A DNA stretch of 64,000 nt from Pelargonium tetragonum. Its lineage: Eukaryota > Streptophyta > Magnoliopsida > Geraniales > Geraniaceae. This document shows positions 1-10,420 of this stretch, in pieces. Positions within the stretch are counted from its first letter, which is position 1, and each line of letters starts with the position of its first letter. Below the pieces are notes generated by a model. It was not told the origin of the DNA and searched no databases. It worked only from the letters and a program-made list of their open reading frames with translations. Both the position numbers and the translations under genes were made by a program. Where the stretch lies: NCBI GenBank assembly GCA_036897445.1, contig JAYMTL010000010.1, positions 1 to 64,000 of the forward strand. Reading direction: 5' to 3'.

Positions 1-869
1 TTTGGATAGGAATAAAGGTTTCTTCTAGCTTTTGAATCTCCCTTTCGTTTTGAACTTGTTCTAAAATTAGAATTAAGGGGAAATTTTGTTCTAATTGTAT
101 TTGTATTAACAAGGATAACTTTATAATGTCTCTAGTTAAGTTTTTCTTTTTAAAGGGTTACATTTACAGATTGATCTACCACTTACTTTTGGGTATATAG
201 GAGATATCGAGATGGATCCCCCAGGAAATCTTCACTCTCGTAGCAAATGTGGGATACTCTTTAAATACTTGACTTAACCTTTTGTATACAAGGGGAAAAA
301 AAGTATCTTGCTATATTTAATTTAGGTTTTCAAAAAGAAAAAAATAAGGGGAGTAGCTTAACAGTATAGCATAGACTTTGACCGAGATAAGCCGGCTAAA
401 AAATAAGGAATAGCTACACTAAAATTGAACTAAGTTCTTCTACTTAAAGGAAATCACAAGAAATTAAGAGAGGTACTGGAAAAGCACAGAGTTTTTTAGA
501 AAGGGTCTAGAAACCGCTAATCTTACTACACAGGATTTTTCTATACACACCCACGACTAGTTATCCAAGAATACTACAATTATTTAAAAGAAATGTAGGG
601 GGTTCGTGATTCTTCGTAAAATACCCGGCAGTAAGCTGAGTTAACTAATAGCAAGGGGCCTAGTCCTGGCGGGAATCCTGGAAGATTTTTTGTTGTTAGA
701 ATTTAATCCCTATTGCTTGTGTGTTTGAAATAGTTTTTTGCTGTCTTGAGGTCCAGAAGTCGTTATTTTTTTTCTAAACCAGCGAGGGAGTACTGTTTTA
801 CACATTCAGTCTCTCTGGTTTTAAGCTTATTATACACGAGTTTTCAGTTCAGCTATAACTTAATCACTA

Positions 870-886
870 ACGGGATTCGAACCCAT
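870..886 (-). ncRNA. Isolated tRNA T-arm-like stem-loop
   Basis: On the minus strand ATGGG-TTCGAAT-CCCGT forms a complete T-arm, with five pairs (one T-G) around a canonical 7-nt loop. A tRNA-like variable region (GTGCGC) precedes it. Further 5-prime a GGTAAA stretch recalls a D-loop, but the anticodon stem does not pair and no acceptor stem matches. Probably the 3-prime half of a decayed tRNA. Confidence 0.4.
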
Positions 887-2583
887 GCGCACCCTTTTAT
901 ACTGAATTTTCATTTACCGAATGTTAAACGCAGTAAGTTAATAAGAGCCCCAAGAGTCTAATTAGTTACTATTTCTAGGATAAGTTCTAGGATAAGATTT
1001 CCTTAGTTAAGTGATTTAATACCCAGTTTTAATATTCCTAGACCGCAATTCCTTGTTTTTGAAATCTGGGGCTTTTTACAACTCTACGAGCGGGAGGGGA
1101 GATCTGAGAAAATAGAACTCTCCAAATACGGAACTTAAAAAAAGGCTTGTGGTTAGAATACCCGGGTTCTATTAGGCTTCCGAATATAAACAGAGAAATT
1201 TTACGGACGTATAAGAAGTGATAGAGTAAAGACAAGCCGTCCTAAATTATCGGGTATATGAAAGTCTCAAATCCTGGTAGCTTTCTTAAGTCAAAATTTC
1301 TACAACCGACACTGGCTTTTATACTTTATACTTACACCTGTTAAAAGAATGATAATTCTGTAGGAAAAATAAGATAGTAAAGGGGCTCCCTTGCCTCATC
1401 AAATTTTTGGTATAATAAAATGAGGGGAGGTCGACTTAACTTTATAGCAGCTTTCCTTACCGGTTTCAATTAAACAAGAATTTTCAGGACAGGGTGTCCT
1501 TACGACTTAGTGTACGAATCTACTCCTTTTTTTATAGGAGCCGTGGCGTTCTTCAGCATAAGCAATTTCAAAATGCCAGGACACGTCAACACCTTGAATT
1601 TTAAAGGTTTGTATTAAGCAAATCTAACTTTCCCCTTTTACTTTACCTTGTATAGTCCAACTCACTAAGTGTCCACTAATAGCAGTTTATTATAAATATT
1701 AAATAAAATCTAGTTTCTAACAACTCCTCTATATAAGAATTTACGTAGTAAGAACTGTAGTAAATGTCGGGAATGAAGAATCATACAGAAAGGTTTACTA
1801 ACTCTTGTCTAAAAGGGTTTTATTAATAGGTAAAATTGTACCGCTCGGTTGTAGGTTCAAATCCATCCTAAAATCACTAATAACCTTAGTTACATATATC
1901 CTTAATTTGCATCTCGCTATGAGATTTCCGTGCTCTTTTGTAGGTAAAACTTACTATTCCGAAACTTATCTTTATATAAAAGGTTAAAATACCCGGATAT
2001 GGGCTTACCCCCCTGCCGCCTGTTTCAAGATCCAAAGGTTTTAAAGTTATATTTACTCATTATTTTAAGAATTAAGAGATTCTTAGGGGTAACCCGTTTA
2101 CTTGTTTTTGCTATTATTGTAAAGATTTATATCTGAGTGATTCTCATTTCAAAAACCAAGTCCCTTCTCTACCCTTTTTTATAATTTACGGGATTCCCTT
2201 TATGTTATGAATGAAACTTTGTAAAAGGTAAGTAGTTAATTCATTCTTATGAATGAATCTGCGAAATATGTTTTTTTATATAAAATTAAGGACATGCAGT
2301 TGCAGGTACAGGAAAGCCTTAAAACGTGGGCAACCTAGTCTATGCTCATAATGAGGTAAAGGACAAGTACTAAAATTCAAATTTATATTCCATTTCTTAA
2401 GACGGAGCACCACGTATAGTTATATCCGACAAGCGCAGATCCGCCGAGTACAAGTCGAGTGTGCAGTACTCGTCTGTAATATAAATTCCTAATTCTTTAA
2501 GGGGGTGCTTCTTAAAAAATGTTTTCATAGGAGTGTGAAGACTTACCAATTATTACCTAGTAAAAAGGAAGCTTTTTCCGACC

Positions 2584-2667
2584 AAGTGGGTTCAAATCCC
2601 TACCCTAAGCTAGTTAGCCGATTGAGAAGTAGATCACGAGTCAAATGGAGCAAAGTGGGTTCAAATC
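2584..2667 (+). repeat. Two copies of a 15-base T-arm-like motif
   Basis: The 15-mer AAGTGGGTTCAAATC occurs exactly at 2584-2598 and 2653-2667, starts 69 bases apart. Its core GGGTTCAAATC is a T-stem and T-loop. In the first copy CCC follows and pairs with GGG; in the second the 3-prime stem is lost (CGCTT). The offset is close to one tRNA length, as expected for a tandem array of decayed tRNAs or tRNA 3-prime halves. Neither copy has a recognisable D-arm or anticodon arm. Confidence 0.45.
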
Positions 2668-4480
2668 GCTTTTTAGAGATCCTTTCGATTACACACTCTT
2701 AAGAACTTGTAAGAAATGAATTTCCAGTTTCTATTCTTATTTGTTTCTTGGGTGAATGAATTAGGCAGTGAGATAGGTTGGACCGCAGTGAAGAGAATCT
2801 TTGTGTTAAGCAAGGGTCCCCTGAAAGGTCTTCCAAGCAAGAGGAGGCTGTTAGAAAGAGACATTCTTTCTTTCTAAAAACGAGGAGAGCCTTAGTAGGA
2901 GTATTCTATTAGATCGGAGTGCAAGATCTTAGTTTTTCTTAGGGTTTTCTATAAATATTACGTTTCTTACTTTCCTGTAATTGTATCTTGTCTCTTTGTT
3001 GTTATTAGTTTCTCTATTTGGTGAAAGGAGCACATAAATCCCTTTTTTCCATTATCTGTTACTCAATCCAACTAGTTTCTTAAAAAAAAAACTTAAGGAC
3101 CCTTACCTTATTACACTTATTAGATCTGCCCTATTCATATTTAGTTAAGAAATTCCTAGGCCCGCTTTAGTTCCTTGTGACTCGTTTACTTTAATTGGAG
3201 TCCTTTCGAAAAAGAGGTTCTCCAAAGATTAGTTTTTATACTTCTTATTGAAACGCATAACTCGGGCCTACTTACAATTCTAGATTCAGCTACCTCTCTA
3301 GCTATAATTTATTAGAAAACCGGATACAAGGGTTTTTAGGAATATCCTCAGAATAAGGTGTGCTCCTAGCTTTGAATTCATGGTTCTTCTTTCTCTTACT
3401 CAACCTTATACCTTTTTATAAAAAGGGTTTACTAAGTAAAAAAGTAAAAATTCTTCGTTAAAAAAAAGTTTTATGATTGAACCCCCCGCCCTTTCTAGTT
3501 GTAGATTCTAACTTTAATATTATATTGCGATATTGCGTAAGAAGAATCTAAACCACATTTAATAGGGTAAGGCATAAGCACGCAGTTTCTACGTTTGTAT
3601 TCTAATTGTTTTGATACGCAAGAACCCTTGTCTCTGTTCTTAGTTGGTGTATTGTTGCTAGCATTACTATTAACTTCGTTACCTTTTTTTTGCGTTAGTA
3701 TAAAAGTGGGCCCCCAAACCCCTGCAAAAGAAATAGCCTTAATTATAAGGATATAAAGAAAAAGCTTCGGGATAGTTTTTTGCTTTTGAACGAGGAGGCT
3801 TTTTAAAGCTTCTAAATTACAATTTAGCGGAACTTTTATGGTTGTTTTTTGTTGTTTTTAAGTCCATTTTACAGGAATATTTATATTAAAATAAAGTCAA
3901 TTTAGCTTTTAGTAGAGAAACTGACTGCCAAACCTAAATTTCATAAAAAAGGAATTAAAAAAACTTGAAAACTCTACTAGACTAGAATAAGGAAGCTTTC
4001 CTTTTTAATACTTACCAAATACTCCATAAAATAAAGCCATATATCTCAGGTTTTTCCTAACCTAACAAGAATTGTTTCTAATCTATAGAACCTGTAAACA
4101 AAGTGGATCTTCCGTAGACCAGAATCTTCTATCTGCATTTTTGACACTAGAAAACTTATTTAAGAGTATATAAAAAAATTCTATGGCCCTTTTCATGAAT
4201 TTTATCACGCTTTAACAATAGCTCATAGATCCCCCTTTGCTATATAAAGTTTCTACTTTCAGTTACTCTATATTCGATATTCCGCCTCCTAGATTATTGA
4301 TTATTAAAGTTAAGGCTAAGGTTTTGTAGAACAGATGTAATTCTAAGTATTTTGTGTAAACTCCTCTCAGTCCTAGTTTGAAAAATCGATACCACAAAGC
4401 AATTTCTATTCTTAAAGACACCTTAAAAGTCCGCCTCCTGTATGGGTTTTGTACATTTCAACTTTTTCGACTTTTGCTAT

Positions 4481-5160
4481 ATATTTTGTTTTGAATTGCT
4501 TGCTTTAGGCTCTAGAGAGAAACAATGTAATACTATCTATATAAATAACTATAACTAAAATAACTGAGAGACACTAACTAATAGGAAAGATTTAATTAAC
4601 TACCCCGAAGCTATGAAGGAAAGACCCTAGCGAGAAGCATAAGCCTTATTAGGAGTAGTAGTAAGAAGAGAAAGAGCTATACGCTTATGTTGTGGGGCCT
4701 ACCTGCCTTAGCGTTAGGGTTCCCTGTTGCTATTGTATTAATTGTCTTATGTGTTACTGTATTACCCGTACCGCTTATTGTAGCTTTTGTATTCTTGTTT
4801 AGGCTTTATTAGTTAAGTTAGGATATATAAGGTACAGTTCCTACCCTTACTCGTTGCTTCCCCTAGAGCTCCTAATAGAAGAGTTATAGCGCGTATAGCT
4901 GCCCCTTCTATAGCGGCTTCTCCTTATTGCTTCTAATAAAAGAGATATAGCTTCTGTTCCTGCTAAGCCAGGTAAATAAATAACAAATAAGTAACCCAGG
5001 AAATCCAGAAGCTCTGAAATACAAGAACAAAATAAAAATCTCGGCAACCCGAAACTAAATCACTCGTATAGAGGTTCCTATCAAGCTCCCAAACTTAGGG
5101 GCACTCCTGTTAATACCTTACTGTCCGGCTCATTTTCTTTTTAATAGCTCCTACAGGAAG
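4481..5160. other. Block of different texture, no supported gene
   Basis: GC-cluster palindromes are scarce here and the words TATAGCT, CTTCT and TTATTG recur. It contains the 60-bp duplication at 4856-4950. Read on the minus strand, one frame gives alanine- and leucine-rich stretches, but it is broken within about 40 codons. It may be a decayed gene or a simple-sequence-derived region. Confidence 0.35.
4856..4950. repeat. Decayed tandem duplication, 60-bp offset
   Basis: Segments 4856-4889 and 4916-4950 align at about 28 of 35 positions with one gap, both running from GCTTC to TATAG. Between them a related GTATAGCTGCC is seen. This is an old tandem duplication. On the minus strand both copies read without stops in one frame, but the frames do not extend far enough to call a gene. 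Confidence 0.45.
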
Positions 5161-6045
5161 ATTTTCCTTGTATTCTAGGTTGAGTACTACTATCATAAAT
5201 AAAGAACTGGCCGGGATTCTTTTCTAATTTACAAAGGAATAGCACTAACAAATGCACAAGTTGCGAGAGCCTCTAGATAGCTACCCACTATACGCATACC
5301 TTAATAAAAGTAGCTCTAAGAATTAGAAAAAAGTAATGAAGTATTAAGGATTTCCAGGGTTCTCTGCGAATCAAATTTAAAAACTAGCATATCTGGAAAA
5401 GTGTTGAATAGAAAAAGAATTTATAGAGCTATTTATACCTTTTTCTTGCCAAAAATGTTATCGCTAATAGGACACTCGAACCCGCTGAATATTTTACAAA
5501 CAGAGTTTCCAAGTTTTCATGTAACAAGCTAAAGAAATGGAAAAGACTACCCATAGCTCAGAAAATCATAAGAAAAAAGCCCCTATTATCAAGGGCTACT
5601 ATATTCATTTTTTTGTTTCCATTCATATTCAACAGGGGATAAGCTATTCGCGATTAATACAATAAGATGCTATGTGAGGAGAGGCCCTGAATTGACTCTT
5701 CGCCGATTTTAAGAGTCAGAGAGGGTTCGGTAAATAAGAAAGAGGCTGGCCCTGTTAGGTAATTACTTTTAATAGAAACTTTACTTTAGAGATACGAGTA
5801 AGTGGCTTCAGGAGCCTCAAAGTCAAAGTATAGAGATTTATGCTCATTTTCTTAATGTTTTTAATTCCTCAAAGAGAATCTTTTGTACCAATGATTATAT
5901 AGTAGTTATATATTACCCAGAATCCAGAAAAAAGTTGAAGAAAAACCTTATAGGCAGGCTTTGGCCCCCATAAACCCAAATTACTTACATATTTTCGATG
6001 GCCGGGAGTCTAGGGCGTCTGGTGCGCTTTTAGCCGGTTTCTTTT

Positions 6046-6119
6046 GTATTAGGATAGGGCTTGAACCGCTGACCCAAGTATTTTAAGTCCCCTGTTCTAA
6101 CCAATTATTTTTAAGTTAG
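6046..6119 (-). pseudogene. Diverged tRNA-Phe-like copy
   Basis: From the D-loop to the end of the T-loop this aligns base for base with the unit at 41361-41433: about 40 of 50 positions agree with one single-base gap, including an identical run GGTCAGCGGTTCAAG. The anticodon position reads TAA instead of GAA, within ACTTAAAAT. The anticodon stem pairs only partly, the T-stem loses at least two pairs, and no matching acceptor stem is visible. A genuine tRNA-Leu(UAA) would carry a long variable arm, which is missing, so I read this as a decayed Phe copy and not a leucine tRNA. Two related copies more than 35 kb apart show that tRNA sequences have been duplicated and dispersed here. Confidence 0.5.
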
Positions 6120-7887
6120 ACTGATCCTGTTTATCCAAAAAGGTCCAGCTATAATTAAATGGATAGAGTCGTTAGCTTAAATTGAGCTAATAACAAAGAA
6201 GAAGGGTGGACTCTAAAAGATAAGCCGTTCCTATACAAAAGAAAGTATATATATATTATAAAAACTACAATAACTAGGTAGTAAGTAATTTCTATGTCAT
6301 TAAAATAAGGAGAAGGTTACCACAGCGGCAAGTTCATAAACTGCGGTTAAAAAAACCGAAGTCTCATTATCGGTACACTTTAAAAAAATCGGATGGAAAA
6401 GTCGCCTGTAACTCTAGTAATATTACTTATTTGAGTCTTTATTATTTAGCAGTTATAAGAGTCCCATTTGCCCAGATGCTGATAAAGGGTTTTCAGTACC
6501 TAGAGTTTTGTACCCATTAATTTTAATTTGTAGTTTAGGAATCAAGCTGCTTTTTCTTAATTTATAAAAGGGTTTTTAATATAACTTTAATATAATTAAG
6601 ATATTTACAAGATTTGTATCTTTATAATTTAATTAAAAAGAGTAGGTTCTATTACGTGTATACCAAGACCAAATAGTAAAAAGAAGTCTCAGAGAGTACA
6701 CTTTCTATAAAGATGGGAGTCCTTGCTTCGTAAAAGTTCCGGAATAGAGACTTTAAGACAGTATATACTATATTCAAAAGCATAGATTCAACACCCAATT
6801 CAATGTCATATACGAATTACAAATAGGACAGTCTTGTAGACACGGCTCTCTTATCAGGTTACCAAGAAGTATATACTCAGTCTCTTATTGAGATCTCATT
6901 ACAAATGGCTTGTACTAATCCAGAGATCAAATTGATACAATTGAAGGAAGTTATCCCTTGTCACTAGCATTAAAATAAAGAACGTAAACAAAGATAAAGA
7001 TAAGTAAAAAAGAATAAACTATGTGATTTCCATTTGATTACTTCGGCGAAAGTCTTGGTCTTTTTACTACAAGAAACACGAATACTAAAGTATATGGGTG
7101 CAGAGTTATATACTAAATCTGAAAAAAAAGGAGGAAAAAGATTCAAAGGCAATAAACGAAGTCTTTTGGAGATGTAAAGGGAGACTTCTTGAAGTTAAAT
7201 ATTATGCGTACTCTTTTTATAGACTCTCCAGCAAATTTTTTTTAATGATAAAAAGATTTAGTTCCCAAGAGGTATATAAAGGAGAAAGGGAACTCGGATT
7301 TATAACCCAAAAATTCAGTAGAAACCCCTTATAAGTGCCAAGTATTAATAATGCAACAGGTTTTTATATTACCTATAATAAGAGAAGGCTTAGTTACCAC
7401 TCATTTTAATTTGTACTGCCTTTCCCTATTGATTGTATTGGTCAACTACTTCAGGAAGCACTAAACCCTACTTATTAAGTATAATCTTGCAAAACCCACT
7501 TATAAAGTAAATAATTCCTTGTAACTTATTTAACCTGATCAGAAAGATAAGAAAACCGCCTAGACCTTTCTTTATAGCTCCTGTATCCTGAGAGCTCTCT
7601 AAAAAGCCTTAACTCTTCGGGATAACCCCACCTTTTGAATACGGGAACACCTACAAGAAAAAAGACTAAAACTTAAGTTCTTTGTGACTGAACTTCGTTA
7701 ACTGGATCTGTAACCTAAGAAAAAGCTTGGCTTCTACCACACAAGTCCTTACCGGAAACTCATTTCTTTAGCTTTAGAGTTCTATACAGCCTTTATGGAA
7801 CCCGGGAAACAAGGGAACCATAGAACAATCAACCCTTACTTTAATAGCTTAAGCAAGACCCTAAAAAGAGTTTTCAAACAGAGCATA

Positions 7888-7904
7888 AGAGGACTTGAAC
7901 CTAT
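7888..7904 (-). ncRNA. Isolated tRNA T-arm-like stem-loop
   Basis: The minus strand reads ATAGG-TTCAAGT-CCTCT, with four of five pairs and a canonical loop, then TATGCTC in the place of the 3-prime acceptor strand. Upstream a TATAGTTTAA stretch recalls some mitochondrial D-arms, but I cannot fold a full cloverleaf. Tentative tRNA remnant. Confidence 0.25.
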
Positions 7905-9181
7905 TACTCACGATAAACCTTAAACTATAAAATTTTCTCGGCTTTTTATCTTTTAAAGGTGCGACCAAAATTTAGGATTTATCTAAATTTGTTGAGTTCC
8001 ATTGATTTTCTAGAATATAGTTAATAAAAAAGAGTGGCCCGTACTCAGAGTAGAAGCTCTTATTTTATTAGAAACCCCTGAACTTTATCAATATAACTAA
8101 GAAATAAAAGATTTAAGATATAATACGTGTACCTAACTTACACTTTTGCGCAGTCCTGGTACCTAATAAGAGTAGGGAAGATATATCAAAAGGAGCCCTT
8201 TATGACATCCTGCAAAAAAGAAAGATCTTTAAATTATAGACTAGAAACGAGGACACTTGCTTTTAATTTGAAAAGTACTAAGTTACTATATTTGAGTATT
8301 ACCTTAACAGAGGAGTACCCCAGCATTTAAATTAGCAAGAGCATAAGAAAGTCAAAACTCGATTGGAAAATGTATAACACCCCGTACGGGATCCAAATAT
8401 TATCTTTTCATAAATGAATTGACAAATAACAAAAAGTATGAATCTGAGTTTTTATTTAGTTATAAATTTCAAAAGGATTTTTATCTCTTCGCTTTCCCTA
8501 TTATTATTAGAATAGGAGGCTTACCCATCTAGTTAAGTAGATACTAGGCTCTGTTTATCTTATATAAATTATAAATAAAGTTTGCTTATCAGATTAAACT
8601 ACTTAAAGAGGGGCATCTCTTGTATCGTTGTTATTTACTTTAATCTTGGAATAATTCTCATCTCGCATAAGAGCAGGCGGAATTTTAGTTAGGTAATTCA
8701 GTGGAATATTCTTCAGATTGCGGCTATCGTAAAATGAAAATATTATAATCCTTATATAATACTAGGCATTCCATTTTCTTAATCTGTACTATATGCTTTT
8801 TATTTATATCCTGTGGTTTTCTTGTGTACTGAGTCTTGTTGAGTAAATAAGGGGGCTCATTCTGCACTCATTATTTATTAACAAAAGGCGATCTCTTATA
8901 AGGTAAACTTTTTTTGATAATAAGCTTGTGTTGCCCTGTTCTTCGTGCTAACTTTCCTATACTAGTAAATTCACTAGTTACAAAAAAGAGTAAACCCTAC
9001 ACTTAAATAAAAGAAATATGCAAAGCAGCTCTTTTTATACATATGCTCAATTGTAAGTAAAACTAAGAACCCACCCATTTGCGAGTCTAATACACTAATA
9101 ATTCACAAGGACACTAGAAAAGCTCTTAAGCAGTTAAATACAAACTTTTTTGTAGAAAGATAATATTCAAAGCACTCATTA

Positions 9182-9234
9182 ATTTGACAAACACCCATAC
9201 AGAATAAAACAGAATAAAAAGTTGTTTGTCAAAT
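9182..9234. repeat. 12-bp inverted repeat around a duplicated decamer
   Basis: The arms ATTTGACAAACA (9182-9193) and TGTTTGTCAAAT (9223-9234) are perfect reverse complements. The 29-nt loop contains CAGAATAAAA twice in tandem (9200-9209, 9210-9219). The transcript would form a stable hairpin. The arm sequence recurs with one change near 33302, again as an inverted pair, so this may be a small mobile or structural element and not a chance hairpin. Confidence 0.6.
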
Positions 9235-9734
9235 AAGAAGGAGCTCCAAAAGGGTCTCCTGCGAAGGATATGCAATAAAAAAAAGAATATTAAGAAACCG
9301 CCCTAATGAAACTATCCTCAAACGAGGTTTTATAGTACTAATTAACATCTTACTATAAAATTAATACAAAAAAAGAGGATTCATATTAGTTTTGTGCTAA
9401 TCAGGAGACTTCTATTCACAAAAGGAGGAAAAGAGCTTGCGTTTGTTAAGAGTACAATTTAATGCCTTTGGACTTTGTGACACTTAACTGGATACCTTTC
9501 CTTTAGGGGTAGCTATTTAATTTAATAATACGAAGCTTTCCATTATAATTCATTTTAGCGGACTAGTTAAAATAAGGATATCTTTGATTATATACTTCGA
9601 TTTGCTTTTCTTCATCAGTAAAACCTTTTTGTAATCACTTAGATAAAAAAGGAGATTTAGCTCATCCTTAATACTCGTCTTTATGACTCTAGTTATAGTT
9701 AAAGCGAGTCTTTATTTATTTTCTGTTAAGTTTT

Positions 9735-9805
9735 CTAAAGTAGTAAAGCGCCGGTTCATGGAACCTGCATGGCAAGGGGTCGAGTCAGTGCTGGTAATCC
9801 GGTTT
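9735..9805 (+). pseudogene. tRNA-Met(CAU)-like stretch, weak
   Basis: The run AGTAAAGCGCCGGTTCATGG, followed by AACCT and then GGGGTCGAGTC, follows the order of a tRNA from the 3-prime side of the D-stem through an anticodon arm with CAT to a T-loop-like TCGAGTC. It resembles the elongator/initiator Met pattern in which GGT-CAT-AACC is followed by a variable loop. The upstream half of the D-arm and a pairing acceptor stem are not visible, and the anticodon stem has mismatches in a 7-nt loop register. A similar opening (AGTAAAGCG) recurs at about 29569. This is at best a tRNA remnant. Confidence 0.25.
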
Positions 9806-9960
9806 CTATAAAGCCTTGAGAGATGCCCTTTCAAAAAGCAGAGGAAGAAGGTCCTTTATTTAGAAGAGGTTTAGAGTCTTTGTAATTACAAGTTTTTACT
9901 GGATTGATATGGCAACGAGGTTATCTTTAGATAACGGGGTGTCTCTGTCTTTTTTGTATG

Positions 9961-10420
9961 TTTTGTACCTCACTTCCTTAACCAGGGCCTAAGAAAGAGG
10001 TTGTAGGTATTAAGAAGATGCTGATAGAGAGTCTTCTAGCGGAGAGGTATAGGTAACTAGCTAAGAAGGGTCCTATAGCTCTGAGAAAAGGTGTGGGGCA
10101 AGTGTAAGCTTGGATCCGAACAAAGTGAAGGGGGGATTTATCTTGTTCCTCTGTTTCAAGTTTCTGATAAAGACAATATAGAATAGAGTAGAAAAGAGGG
10201 TGAGCTTTAACTTGGTTTGAAGGTTACGAAAGCTGGTCTAGCTCAGAAAGTACTAGGTATTGGGATAGGCACTAACTCTCTGGTGGGGATTCTAGAACTT
10301 CTATTTAGTCAAGGATCCGATTCTCCAAGGTAAATATCCACCACAAAGAATAAGAAACAACAAAGCAAGAAACTACCTAATCAGCAGTGAGAAAGAAAGA
10401 GTTGTTACATAAGTAATTAA
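9961..10420 (+). other. Purine-rich block with low-stop frames
   Basis: The plus strand is rich in AAG, GAG and GGT triplets. Frame 10211-10330 reads LGLKVTKAGLAQKVLGIGIG onward for 40 codons before TAA, then continues K/Q-rich to TGA at 10388. Another frame near 9990-10120 behaves alike. The lengths are within chance and no family is recognised, so I do not call a gene. It is one of the few places that look protein-like by eye. Confidence 0.3.

Larger units (their letters stand above)
1..4480. other. Spacer without supported gene
   Basis: AT-rich sequence with frequent short GC-rich palindromes (for example GGGATTCCC-like near 2182). It holds the T-arm-like pieces at 870-886 and 2584-2667 and a weaker one near 1851. 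The frame at 746-961 is only a translation of the tRNA-like piece. No rRNA, promoter or intron signature is recognised. Confidence 0.6.
5161..9960. other. Spacer with tRNA remnants
   Basis: Contains the diverged tRNA-Phe copy, the T-arm at 7888-7904, the inverted repeat at 9182-9234 and the Met-like stretch. A 6-bp-arm hairpin (TTAGCT, 7-nt loop, AGCTAA) at 6172-6190 lies just beyond the Phe copy. No coding frame exceeds chance length. Confidence 0.55.

Noticed and set aside
746-961. 71-codon ORF containing GIRTHAHPF
   Set aside because: The GIRT-type peptide is the translation of the antisense tRNA T-arm GGGATTCGAACCC, a well-known source of spurious ORFs. The frame is within chance length.
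2-1261. 420-codon frame with no TGA, open only if TAA and TAG are sense
   Set aside because: It contains more than 35 TAA/TAG, a higher density than random sequence would give, so a Gln-reassigned gene is not credible. No protein family is recognised.
10225-10255. TAGCTCAG D-arm-like words near 10240, 5551 and 26120
   Set aside because: Each lacks the closing D-stem strand and any anticodon or T-arm at the right distance, so they are not called as tRNA remnants.
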